DNA of 64,000 nt from FEN-1219 sp964503125 (GCA_964503125.1 CAZCZE010000039.1:62001-126000); one strand, 5' to 3'; positions 1-9,473 are shown, counted from the stretch's first letter. Numbers and translations: made by a program. The notes: generated by a model not told the origin, from the letters alone.

Positions 1-66
1 CCTATGAAGCGCCGATCGCTCGTTTGGAACCGGACGTGACGCTAGATTGAAAACACTCGGTGAAAT

Positions 67-143
<77 letters not shown>

Positions 144-352
144 ACCGAGGTGCCGCGACCAACGGCGCAGCAAGCATAGCATCGGCGACTTCGGGATGCC
201 GCCCGCTCGCCGCGCAGGCCGCGGAAAAGAGGGCGACGTTATACGCCGCACGAACGCCTAAGGGCAAGTCCCGGCCGATCCAACCAACGTAACGTAATGG
301 CTCGTCTCTGCGGCCGGCGCATAATCAAAGTCAGCATCCTTCTGAAAATTCG

Positions 353-1432
353 TTGCGCGTGACCACACTCGAATCGCTCGGCTTCGACGATTTCTTCGCG
401 AACCAGCTCGCGGCCCTCGACGGCACGGGCTGGGTGGCCGCGCGCGTGATCGCGGAAGGGCAGAGCAGCTTCCACGTCGCGGGCTGCCGCGCGCCACTCG
501 CGGACTTGAGCGGCAAGCTGCGCGACTCGCGCGACAAGGTCGAGCGGCCCGTCGTGGGTGACTGGGTCGCCGTGATCGACGGCGCGGACCGTGCCTCGAT
601 CCAACACGTCTTCGAGCGGCGCACGGTGCTGCTGCGGCGCGCCGCCGGCACGACCGCCGAGCCGCAGGTCCTCGCGGTCAACGTCGACGTGTTCTTCGTC
701 GTGACGGCCGCGAACCGCGATTTCAACGAGCGGCGCCTCGAGCGCTACGTCGCCGCCGTGTGGAGCAGCGGCGCCGAGCCCGTCGTCGTGTTGAACAAGA
801 TCGATCTCGATCCGCATCTCGATCTCATGATCGAGGCGATCGAGCGCGTCGCGATCGGCGTGCCGCTGGTGCGCGTGAGCGCGGCGTCCGGCGCTGGACT
901 CGACGACCTTCGCGGCCACATCCGGCCCGGACACACGGTGGCGTTCATCGGCTCGTCGGGCGTCGGCAAGTCGTCGCTCACGAACCGCTTGATCGGCAAG
1001 GACGTCCAAGCCATCGCGGGCTTGCGCAACGACGACCGAGGCCGCCACACGACCAGCGGGCGCCAGCTCATGGTGCTCGCCGAGGGCGGCGTGCTCATCG
1101 ACACGCCCGGGTTGCGCGAGCTCGGGGTGCTGGACGACGCGGGCGGAGTCGAAGCGAGCTTCGTGGACGTGGAGGCGTTCGCGGAGCGCTGCCGCTTCCG
1201 CGACTGCAAGCACGAAGGGGAGCCGGGTTGCGCCGTCGCGGCGGCGATCGCTTCGGGCGAGCTGCCGGCCGAGCGCCTGGCGAGCTATCGCAAGCTTAAG
1301 CGCGAGCTTGCGGCGGGCGAGCGCAAGCGCGACCCGATCCTCGCGGGCCGCACGAAAGCGCGTTGGAAAGAGATCCATCGCGCGATGCGCGCGCGCGCCA
1401 AGATCGATCCCAAGCTCAAGCGCGACACTTAG
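353..1432 (+). CDS. rsgA: Ribosome small subunit-dependent GTPase A
   Basis: RsgA (YjeQ) is a circularly permuted GTPase that binds the immature 30S subunit late in assembly and releases with GTP hydrolysis. An N-terminal OB-fold spans about residues 30-110. NKID (148-151, the G4 motif) comes before the P-loop GSSGVGKSS (200-208), which is the permuted order expected of the family. A DTPG motif follows. The C-terminal zinc knuckle is visible as CRFRDCKHEGEPGC. The length of 359 aa is normal. The frame opens with TTG at 353, and a GTG two codons later (359) is an equally plausible start. The 3' end overlaps the convergent cytochrome b561 gene by 4 bp. Confidence 0.95.
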   Translation: MRVTTLESLGFDDFFANQLAALDGTGWVAARVIAEGQSSFHVAGCRAPLADLSGKLRDSRDKVERPVVGDWVAVIDGADRASIQHVFERRTVLLRRAAGTTAEPQVLAVNVDVFFVVTAANRDFNERRLERYVAAVWSSGAEPVVVLNKIDLDPHLDLMIEAIERVAIGVPLVRVSAASGAGLDDLRGHIRPGHTVAFIGSSGVGKSSLTNRLIGKDVQAIAGLRNDDRGRHTTSGRQLMVLAEGGVLIDTPGLRELGVLDDAGGVEASFVDVEAFAERCRFRDCKHEGEPGCAVAAAIASGELPAERLASYRKLKRELAAGERKRDPILAGRTKARWKEIHRAMRARAKIDPKLKRDT

Positions 1433-1983
1433 CGTTCGTCGCGCGCCGCGACGAGCATCTTGCCGAACGTGCCGTCCTGGTTGAACGCGGCGTGCTTGTA
1501 GACGCCGCCCAAGTGCAGCAGGGTGCCGACGATGATCACGCGCGAGCCCCAGACGTGCAGCGTGTGCAAGAACGCGTAGACCTCCATGTTCGCGCCGAAC
1601 GGTCCCGGGATCGCGAACCAATCCCAGACCTCGATGGCGTTGCCGCGCGACCAGGCCATGAGCGGGCCCGAGACCAGCATGACGGCGATGGCGACGAGCA
1701 GGGTGTAGTGCGTGTACTTGCCGATCTCGTGGAACACGCCCGCCTGCGCGGGCGTGCCCGCGGGATGACGGTGCCTGAAGCGCCACCAGATGCGGAGCCA
1801 CAGCAACACGTAGGCGCTCATCGCGATCGACGTATGCAGGCGCAGCGTCGCGTCGGACCCGGCCGCGGTGTCGGCCTGAATGGAGCTGCCGATGAACCAG
1901 ATCGCGAGGATGAGGATCGCCGTGAGCCAGTGCAGCGCGATCGAAATCCAGCCGTATCCCGTCCTTGTGTCGCGCGCCCGCAT
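1429..1983 (-). CDS. Cytochrome b561 family protein
   Basis: A 184-aa, four-helix membrane cytochrome of the CybB/YceJ type, expected to carry two b hemes and pass electrons between quinol and periplasmic partners. The family pattern is clear: ALHW near residue 18, a helix with the RLHTS histidine around 47-51, WRFRHRHP after the second helix, and HTLHVWG (around residue 145) in the last helix as heme ligands. The protein starts at an ATG and ends overlapping rsgA. It stands alone on its strand, so the electron-transfer partner is not evident from neighbours. Confidence 0.88.
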   Translation of the reverse strand: MRARDTRTGYGWISIALHWLTAILILAIWFIGSSIQADTAAGSDATLRLHTSIAMSAYVLLWLRIWWRFRHRHPAGTPAQAGVFHEIGKYTHYTLLVAIAVMLVSGPLMAWSRGNAIEVWDWFAIPGPFGANMEVYAFLHTLHVWGSRVIIVGTLLHLGGVYKHAAFNQDGTFGKMLVAARDER

Positions 1984-2058
1984 GAGGTTTTGGATGATAC
2001 CGAGAATCGCCGCAGGGCCAAGACTTGATATTTCTGAAGGCCGCGAGCCCAGGGCGCG

Positions 2059-2262
2059 CTAACGCAGCAAGAACGTCAGCAGAAACAGCGCGAGCTTGAA
2101 GCTCACGAGCCTGAGCCCCTTGCGCGCTTCGGCCGGCGTGAGCCGCGCCGTCATCGGCATCGCCCCGAAGACCTTGCCCTTGATGAGCAGCTCGTTGCCG
2201 CTGCGCTCGAGTGCCTCGATCTCCATGAGCTTCGTGTTGTCGGGCGATAACAACGTGAACAT
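2059..2262 (-). CDS. Small conserved-type hypothetical protein
   Basis: A 67-aa protein. The N-terminal ~50 residues are polar and look like a compact beta-rich domain; the last ~15 residues are hydrophobic (LALFLLTFLL), suggesting a C-terminal membrane anchor. Its ATG directly follows the TAG of the upstream flavoprotein gene with no spacer, so the two are almost certainly co-transcribed and translationally coupled. I do not recognise the family. The tight coupling suggests a helper role for the oxidoreductase, which is inference only. Confidence 0.6.
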   Translation of the reverse strand: MFTLLSPDNTKLMEIEALERSGNELLIKGKVFGAMPMTARLTPAEARKGLRLVSFKLALFLLTFLLR

Positions 2263-3831
2263 CTAGCCCGCTCCGACTTTGGCGAAGTCGAGCTTCAAAT
2301 CGTCGAACGCGCGCAGCGCCGCCGCGCGCCCGGCGCCGAACACGCCGCCGCCGGGGTGCTGGAACGGGCCCACGAGCCAGAGCCGCTCGCAGCCCGGCAC
2401 GACGTTGGCGCCGAGCTCGGGCGTCGGCCGGTGCGCGCCGTATTGGTAGGTCGTCGAGGCGATGCCGTGCAGATCGCCGCGGCGGAAGCTAGACGAGGTG
2501 CGCTCCATGTCGACGGGGCTGTCGCTGTGATAAGCCACGACGTTGCCCCCGACGTTATCGATGAAGTTCTCCATGTGCGAGAGCATGCGCTTGACGTAAT
2601 GATGCTTGGTGTCGTCCCAGCCACGGCCGTCGGCGCGCTGGTAGGGCACGTAGTCCCAAGCGTGCATCGTGGCTTTGCCCGGCGGCGCGCGCGACGCGTC
2701 GAACATCGTGAGCGAGCCCAAGCCGACGAGCGGGTAGGTCGAAAATTCGCCGTAGCGCAGGCTGTCGAACGATTTGCGAATCGTGTCGTACTTGTTCGGC
2801 AGGAGCTCGATCATGACGGCGCGCACGTGCGCGCCGGCGCGGAACTTCAAGGGGCCGTTGAGCGCCGCGTGCAGCGTGATGCAGCCGATCTCGGAGATCT
2901 GCGTTTCCTTGGCCGCCTTGACGACCTCGGGAGCGACGCCGTCGACCATGCTGCCGAGATCGTGCGGGTGCAGCGCCGCGATCACGCCGTCCTTGGCCAC
3001 GAAGCTTCGTCCGTCCCTGGTCTCGACACCCGTCGCGCGGCCGCTCTTCGCGGCAATGCGCGCGACGTCGGCATTCGCAAGCACTTCGCCGCCGTGCGAG
3101 CGGAGGCTCGCGATGAGCGCGTCGGTGAGCTTGCCCGATCCGCCCACGGGCACGCCGATGCCGTAGGCCTCGAGGAACCCGACGAACACGAACACGCCGA
3201 TGCCGGTCGCCTTCTCGTCGGGCGAGACGAGGTTCTCGCCGGCCACGCGCGCGAAGTGCATGCGCACCTTGTCGTGCTCGAACAGGCTGCAAAGGAGATC
3301 GTGCGAGCTCATCTGCATGTAACGCCACAGCTCGCGGCCTTCGCGGCTCTGATCCATGAGCGCATAGGTCGCGCCGAGCGGGGCGGGCGCGGCGTAGAGC
3401 GACGCCACGATCATCGGCAGGTAGCCCGCGGCCTTGGTCGCGAGCCAGCGGTACGTCTCGGCGTCCTTCTGCGAGAACTGCGCGATCGAAGCAACGCTCT
3501 TCTCGCGGTCGCGGTAGAGACCGAGCGTCGTGCCGTCCTCGAACACCGACATCATCGGCAGCTCGGGAAAGACGTACGACAAGCCGTGCTTGGCCTTGAG
3601 CTTGAGCTCGTCGTTTTTGAGCAGCGGATTCGCCTGGATGAAGATGTGGGCCATCGAGTGCTGGTCGTGCAGGTAGCCGGGCACCGTGAGCGCGCGCGTG
3701 ACGACGCCGCCGCCGAACCACGCGTTGCGCTCGAGCACGAGCACTTTTTTGCCGGCGGCGGCGAGATAGGCGGCGGCGACGAGGCCGTTGTGGCCCGAGC
3801 CGACGGTCACGATGTCGTAAGTGGTGCTCAT
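2263..3831 (-). CDS. FAD-dependent oxidoreductase, phytoene desaturase-like
   Basis: A 522-aa flavoprotein of the CrtI/CrtO (phytoene desaturase and carotenoid ketolase) superfamily. The N-terminal dinucleotide fold shows VGSGHNGLVAAAYLAAAGKK (about residues 11-30), followed by the acidic ribose-binding ERNAWFGGG. The C-terminal FAD-binding segment LVGPFQHPGGGVFGAGRAAA is typical of the CrtO-like branch. There is no phytoene synthase or other carotenoid gene nearby. Many bacterial members of this branch have no assigned substrate, so carotenoid activity should not be assumed. The stop codon abuts the start of a 67-aa membrane-anchored protein. Confidence 0.85.
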   Translation of the reverse strand: MSTTYDIVTVGSGHNGLVAAAYLAAAGKKVLVLERNAWFGGGVVTRALTVPGYLHDQHSMAHIFIQANPLLKNDELKLKAKHGLSYVFPELPMMSVFEDGTTLGLYRDREKSVASIAQFSQKDAETYRWLATKAAGYLPMIVASLYAAPAPLGATYALMDQSREGRELWRYMQMSSHDLLCSLFEHDKVRMHFARVAGENLVSPDEKATGIGVFVFVGFLEAYGIGVPVGGSGKLTDALIASLRSHGGEVLANADVARIAAKSGRATGVETRDGRSFVAKDGVIAALHPHDLGSMVDGVAPEVVKAAKETQISEIGCITLHAALNGPLKFRAGAHVRAVMIELLPNKYDTIRKSFDSLRYGEFSTYPLVGLGSLTMFDASRAPPGKATMHAWDYVPYQRADGRGWDDTKHHYVKRMLSHMENFIDNVGGNVVAYHSDSPVDMERTSSSFRRGDLHGIASTTYQYGAHRPTPELGANVVPGCERLWLVGPFQHPGGGVFGAGRAAALRAFDDLKLDFAKVGAG

Positions 3832-3903
3832 GGTTGTTCTAGTTCTGTGGCGACCGCTCGTAGCATAGCCGCAAGCCCGCGGCGGCCGAAAGGCGCGGCG
3901 TCG

Positions 3904-4974
3904 TTACTGCGTCGGCGGCTCGGCCGGCGCGGTAGATTTGAACTCGCGTTCGGCCATGTGCCAGATGCTCAAGAAGAACGCCGCGATGATCGGGCCGATG
4001 ATGATGCCCGCGAGACCGAAACCCGCGAGGCCGCCGAGCGTCGACAGCAGGATCAAGTAATCCGGCATGCGGGTATCGCGGCCGACGAGGATCGGCCGCA
4101 GCAGATTGTCGACGAGGCCGATGATGAACACGCCGACGAGGATGAGCGCGATGCCGGCCACGATCTCGCCGCTCGCGATGAGCACGATCGCGGCCGGCAG
4201 CCAGACGAGCGCCGGCCCCACGGCCGGCAGGATGCTCAACAACGCCATGACCACGCCCCAGAGCACGGGCGCGCCGATGCCGAGGATGGCGAACGCGATG
4301 CCGCCGATGGTGCCCTGCGCAACGCCGACGACGAGCGTGCCTTTGATCGTGGCGCGCGAGACCGCGGCGAAACGCTCGAGCAGGTGCCGCTCGCGCTCGT
4401 CGCCGAACGGCAGCGCGCGCACGAGCCCTTCGAGCAGCCGTGGGCCGTCGCGCAGGAAGAAGAACAGGAGATACAGCATGAGAAAGAAGAACAAGGTCAC
4501 GCGCAGGGTGTCCTGGCCGAGCGAGAGCGCACGCGAGGCGATATAGCGGCTCGCGGTCACCGCGGCCGACGCCAGCTGGCTCTCGAGGCGCGCCGGGTCT
4601 ATGCCGAACCGCTCGAGCGTCGCAGTGACGCCGGGCATGCTCTGCTCCGCCCGCTCGTACAAGCTCGCGGCGCCGAAGTCGCCCGCATCGAGGCGCGCGT
4701 AGAGCGCCGTGCCCTCGCGCGTCACGGCGGCGCCGATGCCGATGAGCGGCAGGATCACGACCACGACGACGGCCACGATGCTGACCGCGGCTGCGAGGCT
4801 CGCGCGCCCGCGCAGGCGCGCCACGAGCCGCCCGTGCAGCGGGTACACGACGATGCCGAGCGCGATCGCCCAGAAGATCGGTTGCAGGAAGCCGCGGATG
4901 AGCCACAAGAAGGCGAGCGTCACCACAATCAGCAGGCCGACGAAGAAGGCACGTTCGACGTTGGCGTCGTTCAT
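3904..4974 (-). CDS. AI-2E family transporter (PerM/YdiK-like)
   Basis: A 356-aa integral membrane protein of the AI-2E/PerM exporter family. It opens with two close hydrophobic segments (LLIVVTLAFLWLI and IFWAIALGIVVY), then a third helix and a long soluble loop (about 90-145). The last third has the conserved helices with GIALILVGVFIIGLVDNLLRP and the family GGLAGFGLAGIIIGPIIAAFF. About eight membrane segments are expected. Transported substrates of the family are mostly unknown; some members export quorum-signal autoinducer-2 and some act as Na+/H+ antiporters. It reads downstream of rarA with a ~35 bp gap. Confidence 0.9.
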   Translation of the reverse strand: MNDANVERAFFVGLLIVVTLAFLWLIRGFLQPIFWAIALGIVVYPLHGRLVARLRGRASLAAAVSIVAVVVVVILPLIGIGAAVTREGTALYARLDAGDFGAASLYERAEQSMPGVTATLERFGIDPARLESQLASAAVTASRYIASRALSLGQDTLRVTLFFFLMLYLLFFFLRDGPRLLEGLVRALPFGDERERHLLERFAAVSRATIKGTLVVGVAQGTIGGIAFAILGIGAPVLWGVVMALLSILPAVGPALVWLPAAIVLIASGEIVAGIALILVGVFIIGLVDNLLRPILVGRDTRMPDYLILLSTLGGLAGFGLAGIIIGPIIAAFFLSIWHMAEREFKSTAPAEPPTQ

Positions 4975-5008
4975 GGCAGCGTTCGGATCCCTGGCAAGCG
5001 GTCGCGCG

Positions 5009-6373
5009 TCATTCGGCTTTCGGCGTGCGCTCGCGCCACCACGCGAGCCGCTCGGCGATGGTCTTCTCGTAGCCCGCGCCGCCGGGCTCGTACCAGCGCG
5101 TGTCGCGCAATGCGTCGGGCAAGTACTGCTGGCCGGCCGCGTGGCCGCCTTCGGCGTGGTCGTAGCGATAGTCCGCGCCGTAGCCCAAGTCCTTCAGGAG
5201 GCGCGTCGGCGCGTTGCGGATGTGCACCGGCACGGCCTCGGCCGGATGCGCTCGCGCCGCTTCGAGCGCTCCGCCGAACGCGGAATAGACGCGGTTCGAT
5301 TTCGGCGCCGTGGCGAGATACACGAGCGCTTCGGCAATCGCAAGGTCGCCTTCCGGCGAACCCAGGAAATGATACGCGTCCTTGGCGGCGAGCGCGATGG
5401 ACAGCCCGCGCGGATCGGCGAGGCCGATGTCCTCGACGGCCATGCGCACGACGCGGCGCGCGACGTACAGCAAATCCTCGCCGCCTTCGACCATGCGCGC
5501 GAACCAGTAGAGCGCAGCGTCGGGATCGCTACCGCGCACGGACTTGTGGAGCGCCGACATCAGGTTGAAATGCTGCTCGCCGCTCTTGTCGTAAAGCGCG
5601 ACGCGGCGCTCGAGGACCGCCGCCACCTGCGCGGCCGTGACGGGCACGTCGTCGTGCTGCGTGCGCGCAAGGTGGTCGAGCAGGGCTTCGACGGTGTTGA
5701 GCGCGCGTCGCGCGTCGCCGTCGGCGTGCCGCACGAGCAGCTCGACGGCGTCGGCGCCGAGCGTGGGGGCTAGCTCAAGCTCGCGCGCGAGCGCCGCTTG
5801 CGCGCGTGCGAGGATCGCGGCGATCGCTTCGGGCGCGAGCGGCTGGAGCACGAACACGCGCAGGCGGGAGAGCAGCGCCGAGTTGAGCTCGAACGAGGGG
5901 TTCTCGGTCGTCGCGCCGATGAGCGTGATGACGCCCGCCTCGACGGACGGCAGGAACGCATCCTGCTGCGCGCGGTTGAAGCGATGGATCTCGTCGCAGA
6001 ACAGGATCGTGCCGCGTGCCGTCGTCCGGCGGCGCTGCTCGGCCTCGCGAATGATCTCGCGCACGCGCGGCACGCCTTCGGTGACGGCGCTGAAGGTCAC
6101 GAACTCCTTGTCCGTGTACCGCGCCACAAGACGGGCCAACGTGGTTTTGCCGCACCCCGGCGGCCCCCAGAGCACCATGCTCGCGACCGCGCCTTGCTCG
6201 ATGGCCTCGCGCAGCGGTTTGCCGGGAGCCAAGAGGTCGTCGTGACCGAGGAAGTCGTCGAACGATTCGGGCCGCAAGCGGTACGCGAGCGGGGCCGCCG
6301 TGCCGGCCGCTTCGACGGGCGCGGCGGGGAATAGCGCGAGCTCCTCGGTCACTTCGATACCTCTGGCCCGCAT
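5009..6373 (-). CDS. rarA: Replication-associated recombination protein A
   Basis: RarA (MgsA) is an AAA+ ATPase related to clamp loaders that acts at stalled replication forks with SSB. Walker A is GPPGCGKTT (about residues 70-78), preceded by LRPESFDDFLGHDDLL near residue 33, the usual opening of the family. Walker B is ILFCDEIHRFN and sensor 1 is GATTENPSFELN. The C-terminal tetramerisation region has the characteristic DIGLADPRG and KDAYHFLGSPEG. The length of 454 aa is normal. The ATG at 6373 is used; a GTG seven codons in (VTEELALF) is an alternative. It diverges from the gamma-glutamyltransferase-like gene. Confidence 0.95.
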   Translation of the reverse strand: MRARGIEVTEELALFPAAPVEAAGTAAPLAYRLRPESFDDFLGHDDLLAPGKPLREAIEQGAVASMVLWGPPGCGKTTLARLVARYTDKEFVTFSAVTEGVPRVREIIREAEQRRRTTARGTILFCDEIHRFNRAQQDAFLPSVEAGVITLIGATTENPSFELNSALLSRLRVFVLQPLAPEAIAAILARAQAALARELELAPTLGADAVELLVRHADGDARRALNTVEALLDHLARTQHDDVPVTAAQVAAVLERRVALYDKSGEQHFNLMSALHKSVRGSDPDAALYWFARMVEGGEDLLYVARRVVRMAVEDIGLADPRGLSIALAAKDAYHFLGSPEGDLAIAEALVYLATAPKSNRVYSAFGGALEAARAHPAEAVPVHIRNAPTRLLKDLGYGADYRYDHAEGGHAAGQQYLPDALRDTRWYEPGGAGYEKTIAERLAWWRERTPKAE

Positions 6374-6443
6374 TCTACTGTCTCGGGCGGGGCGTGACGC
6401 CCTTCCCGGTATGAGCCTGGCCCGCCAATGCTACACTCGGCCG

Positions 6444-8357
6444 ATGGTCAGCATAGGGACAGGCCGGGACCGCGCGGCCCGGGGTGCGGCCCTCTGCGCC
6501 GTCGTCGCCGCGGCGTGCTGCGCCGTCGTCGCCGCCACGGCTCAAGAGGAACGCGAGACGCGCAAGGCCCCGTTGCACGGCAAGCACTGGGTGGCGATCA
6601 CGGGCAAACCGTTGGCCGCCACCGCGGGCGCCATGACGTTCGCGCGCGGCGGCAACGCCGTCGACGCCGCCTGCGCCATGCTCGCCGCCGCCGCCACGAT
6701 GTGGGACACGCTCCACTGGGGCGGCGAGACGCAGGCGCTGATCTTCGATCCGCGCGCCAACAAGGTGCGCGCCATCAACGCTCTCGGCGTCGCGCCGACG
6801 GGCGCAACGCCCGAGTTCTTCCGCTCGCGCGGCATGGCCGGGCCGCCCGAGTTCGGTCCGCTCGCGGCCGTCACGCCCGGCACTCCGGGCGGTTTGCTCG
6901 TCATGCTCGCGGAGTTCGGCACGCTGAGCCTCGCCGAGGTGCTCGAGCCCGCAATGCAAATGGCGGCCGGCTATCCCATGGAGCAGACGCAGAGCGTCAA
7001 TATCGAGAGCGACAAGGAGTGGCTGTTGCGTTGGGAAGCCTCCCGGCGCGTGCTGCTGCCGAACCTCGATCCGAAACGCCCGCAGTCGTGGGCGGCGCCG
7101 TTGCCCGGGCAGATCTTCGAGCAGCCGGAGCTGCTCGCGACGCTGACCAAGCTCGTCGATGCCGAGAAAGAGGCGCTCGCGGCCGGCAAGGACCGCAAGG
7201 CGGCGATCCTGGCTGCCTACGAGCGCTTCTATCGCGGCGACATCGCGCGCGATCTCGTCGCGGCCACGCAAGCCGCCGGCGGCCTCATCACGCTCGACGA
7301 CCTCGATCGCTGGCAGGTCTACGTCGAGGACCCCGTCGTCACGAGCTACAAGGGCATCGACGTCTACAAGCTCGACACTTGGGTGCAGGGCCCGGTGCTG
7401 CTGCAGACGCTCAACCTCCTCGAGAACGCCGATCTGCGCTCGATGGGCTACAACAGCGCGCGCTACATCCACACGCTCTACCAAGCGATGAACCTCGCGT
7501 TCGCCGACCGTGACTTCTATTACGGCGATCCGTACGTGCCGCCCGTCGAGCCGATCCGTGGGTTGCTCTCGAAGGAATACGCGCGCAAGCGTTTCGCCGA
7601 GATCGACGGGGACGAGAACAACCCGTTCGTGCGCCCCGGCGATCCGTATCCGTACCAGGGCGAGACGAATCCCTACCGCGCGTTGCTCGATACGTGGCGG
7701 CCGCGCATCGCCGAGCCGCGCCGGCGTGCCGAGGTGGGCGCCCTGCCCACGCTCACGCACGACGAGCGGTTCCTCGTCGGCACGACGTCGATCCAAGCCG
7801 CAGACGAGAACGGTTGGGTGGTCTCGATCACGCCGAGCGGCGGCTGGGTGCCGGCGTTCATCGCCGGCAATACCGGCATCGGCTTGTCGCAGCGCATGCA
7901 GAGCTTCGTGCTCGATGCGAAGGACAACCCGTTCAACGTGCTCGCGCCCGGCAAGCGCCCGCGCGCCACCTTGAGCCCGAGCATGGCGTTGCGCGACGGC
8001 CAGCCGTTCTTGTCGTTCGCCGTGCAGGGCGGCGATGCGCAGGATCAGAACCTGTTGCAGTTCTTCTTGAACGTGGTCGAGTTCAAGATGAGCGTGCAGC
8101 AAGCCGTCGAAGCGGCGAACGTCAACAGCTATCAAATGCTCGACTCGTTCGGCGAGCACGCGTCGGAGCCCGGCCGTCTCGTCGTGCGCAACGACACGCC
8201 GTCGTGGGTGCAGGCCGAGCTCGCGCGCATGGGCTATCGCGTCGAAGGTTGGGAGCGCACCTCGGGCCCGATCAACGCGATTCTCATCGATCGCGCTTTG
8301 GGCTCCCTCTGGGGCGGGTCGAGCGACTTCGGCGAAGACTACGGCATCGCCTGGTAG
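6444..8357 (+). CDS. Gamma-glutamyltransferase-like secreted Ntn hydrolase
   Basis: A 638-aa member of the gamma-glutamyltranspeptidase (Ntn-hydrolase) family, probably exported. The ATG at 6444 begins with an Arg-rich n-region and a hydrophobic Ala/Cys segment (about 12-31) ending in ATA-Q, a signal peptide. The large-subunit signature GGNAVDAACAM and the loop TPGTPGGL follow. The predicted autoprocessing and nucleophile site is GTTSIQAAD with Thr447; the family norm is TTHxSVVD, so the His is Ser here. The tail KRPRATLSPSMAL matches the family's P-R-S/T-M loop. Peptide substrates may differ from glutathione. The frame is open upstream to 6300, but that would overlap rarA. Confidence 0.85.
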   Translation: MVSIGTGRDRAARGAALCAVVAAACCAVVAATAQEERETRKAPLHGKHWVAITGKPLAATAGAMTFARGGNAVDAACAMLAAAATMWDTLHWGGETQALIFDPRANKVRAINALGVAPTGATPEFFRSRGMAGPPEFGPLAAVTPGTPGGLLVMLAEFGTLSLAEVLEPAMQMAAGYPMEQTQSVNIESDKEWLLRWEASRRVLLPNLDPKRPQSWAAPLPGQIFEQPELLATLTKLVDAEKEALAAGKDRKAAILAAYERFYRGDIARDLVAATQAAGGLITLDDLDRWQVYVEDPVVTSYKGIDVYKLDTWVQGPVLLQTLNLLENADLRSMGYNSARYIHTLYQAMNLAFADRDFYYGDPYVPPVEPIRGLLSKEYARKRFAEIDGDENNPFVRPGDPYPYQGETNPYRALLDTWRPRIAEPRRRAEVGALPTLTHDERFLVGTTSIQAADENGWVVSITPSGGWVPAFIAGNTGIGLSQRMQSFVLDAKDNPFNVLAPGKRPRATLSPSMALRDGQPFLSFAVQGGDAQDQNLLQFFLNVVEFKMSVQQAVEAANVNSYQMLDSFGEHASEPGRLVVRNDTPSWVQAELARMGYRVEGWERTSGPINAILIDRALGSLWGGSSDFGEDYGIAW

Positions 8358-8440
8358 GGGTTTAGGCTTCCGTAATTCCCGCCGGCCCGGGCCGTTCGGT
8401 ACAATCCACGCGCATTTTCGCGCTCGCCGGTGGGGGATCG

Positions 8441-8923
8441 ATGGCTTTCTTGGAGTGGCTGCAAAGCACGTGGGTCGGCGTGTTGGTCGCCGAGTCGCTC
8501 TGGGGATACCCGCTGTTCGAGACGATCCACACGATCGGCATGGCCATGCTGATCGGCTCGCTCGGGCTCATCAATCTGCGCGTCTTGGGCTACAAGCCCG
8601 AGCTGCCGATGCTCGGCACGCGGCAGTTGCTGCCGCTCGCGTGGCTCGGTTTTACGCTCAACGCGATCAGCGGCACGTTGTTGTTCACCTCCGACGCCGT
8701 CTATTTTTTCAGCAGCTGGACGTTCCGCATCAAGATGGTGCTCATCGTTCTCGGCGGCATCAACGCGGCGTTGCTCGGGCAGCGCGTGTTTCGTGACGCG
8801 GCCGCAGCCGCGGGCGCGGCGGCGGCGCCGCCGAACGCCGGCACGAAGTGGATCGCCGTCACGTCGCTCGTGTTCTGGCTCGCGGCCGTCTGCGCGGGCC
8901 GGCTCATCGCGTACACGCCATGA
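8441..8923 (+). CDS. Small four-helix membrane protein (DUF6644-type), copy 1
   Basis: A 160-aa membrane protein with an N-terminal WLQSTWVGVLVAESLWGYPL, a helix containing ETIHTIGMAMLIGSLGLINL, then three further hydrophobic segments. The Leu-Arg-Val-Leu-Gly turn after helix 1 is shared with the next gene. It is a paralogue of the protein encoded 48 bp downstream, with the same order of helices and the conserved FETxH, so the pair arose by tandem duplication. The conserved His in helix 1 (FETIH) could be a heme or metal ligand. Function unknown; I recall this architecture as DUF6644. Confidence 0.8.
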   Translation: MAFLEWLQSTWVGVLVAESLWGYPLFETIHTIGMAMLIGSLGLINLRVLGYKPELPMLGTRQLLPLAWLGFTLNAISGTLLFTSDAVYFFSSWTFRIKMVLIVLGGINAALLGQRVFRDAAAAAGAAAAPPNAGTKWIAVTSLVFWLAAVCAGRLIAYTP

Positions 8924-8971
8924 CGCCGCAGCTCGCCGTTCCTTCCGCTTAACCGCGCCGAGGTCGCTGAC

Positions 8972-9445
8972 ATGGAGTTTCTCACCTGGCTGGAAAGCAC
9001 CGCGATCGCGAATGCGATCCGCACGATTCCGTGGCTCTATCCGGCGTTCGAGACGGGGCACTACATCGGGCTGTCGCTGCTCGTCGGCGGCATCATGCTC
9101 ATCGATCTGCGCGTGCTCGGTTTCGCGCGCAGCTTGCCGCTGAAGAGCATGATCGGGCTCTTGCCGTTCGTCTGGGCCGGGTTCGTCATCAACTTGCTCA
9201 CCGGCTCGCTGCTGTTCATCTACGGCGCCACGGGCTTCGCGACGAGCGGCGCGTTCCAGCTCAAGATGCTGTTCATGTTGCTCGCAGGCGTGAACGCGCT
9301 CGCGTTCGATGTCGCCGTGCGCCGCTCGGGCGGCGAGTGGGTCGCGGCCGACCGCCCGCCGGTGCTCGTCAAGGGTTTTGCGACGTTGTCGCTCGGGTTC
9401 TGGCTCTGCGTCGTCACCACGGGCCGCTGGATGGCCTATATTTGA
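8972..9445 (+). CDS. Small four-helix membrane protein (DUF6644-type), copy 2
   Basis: A 157-aa paralogue of the preceding gene. It shares the opening MEFLTWLESTAIANAIRTIP, the FETGHYIGLSLLVGGIMLID helix with its conserved Glu-Thr-x-His, the LRVLGFARSLPL turn, and three later helices. Both proteins end shortly after a GRLIAYTP/GRWMAYI motif, so the conserved C-terminal Gly-Arg is probably structural. The two genes are 48 bp apart and probably form one transcript. The following sulfotransferase gene begins about 28 bp downstream and may belong to the same operon. Confidence 0.8.
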   Translation: MEFLTWLESTAIANAIRTIPWLYPAFETGHYIGLSLLVGGIMLIDLRVLGFARSLPLKSMIGLLPFVWAGFVINLLTGSLLFIYGATGFATSGAFQLKMLFMLLAGVNALAFDVAVRRSGGEWVAADRPPVLVKGFATLSLGFWLCVVTTGRWMAYI

Positions 9446-9473
9446 GCCCGCACGGGCGCCGCGCGAGGCCAGC

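Noticed and set aside
144..352. Small gene between tRNA-Pro and rsgA
   Set aside because: Frames there overlap the tRNA or lack start signals; I see only noncoding sequence and a weak TATGCT -10 box for the tRNA.
239..1801. A 520-codon minus-strand frame
   Set aside because: It covers rsgA, whose G motifs are unambiguous on the other strand, and has no recognisable domain.
2356..5568. A 1070-codon open frame on the plus strand
   Set aside because: It lies antisense to the flavoprotein, the AI-2E permease and rarA, all with clear family motifs. It translates to His/Arg/Asp-rich sequence typical of frames opposite GC-rich genes.
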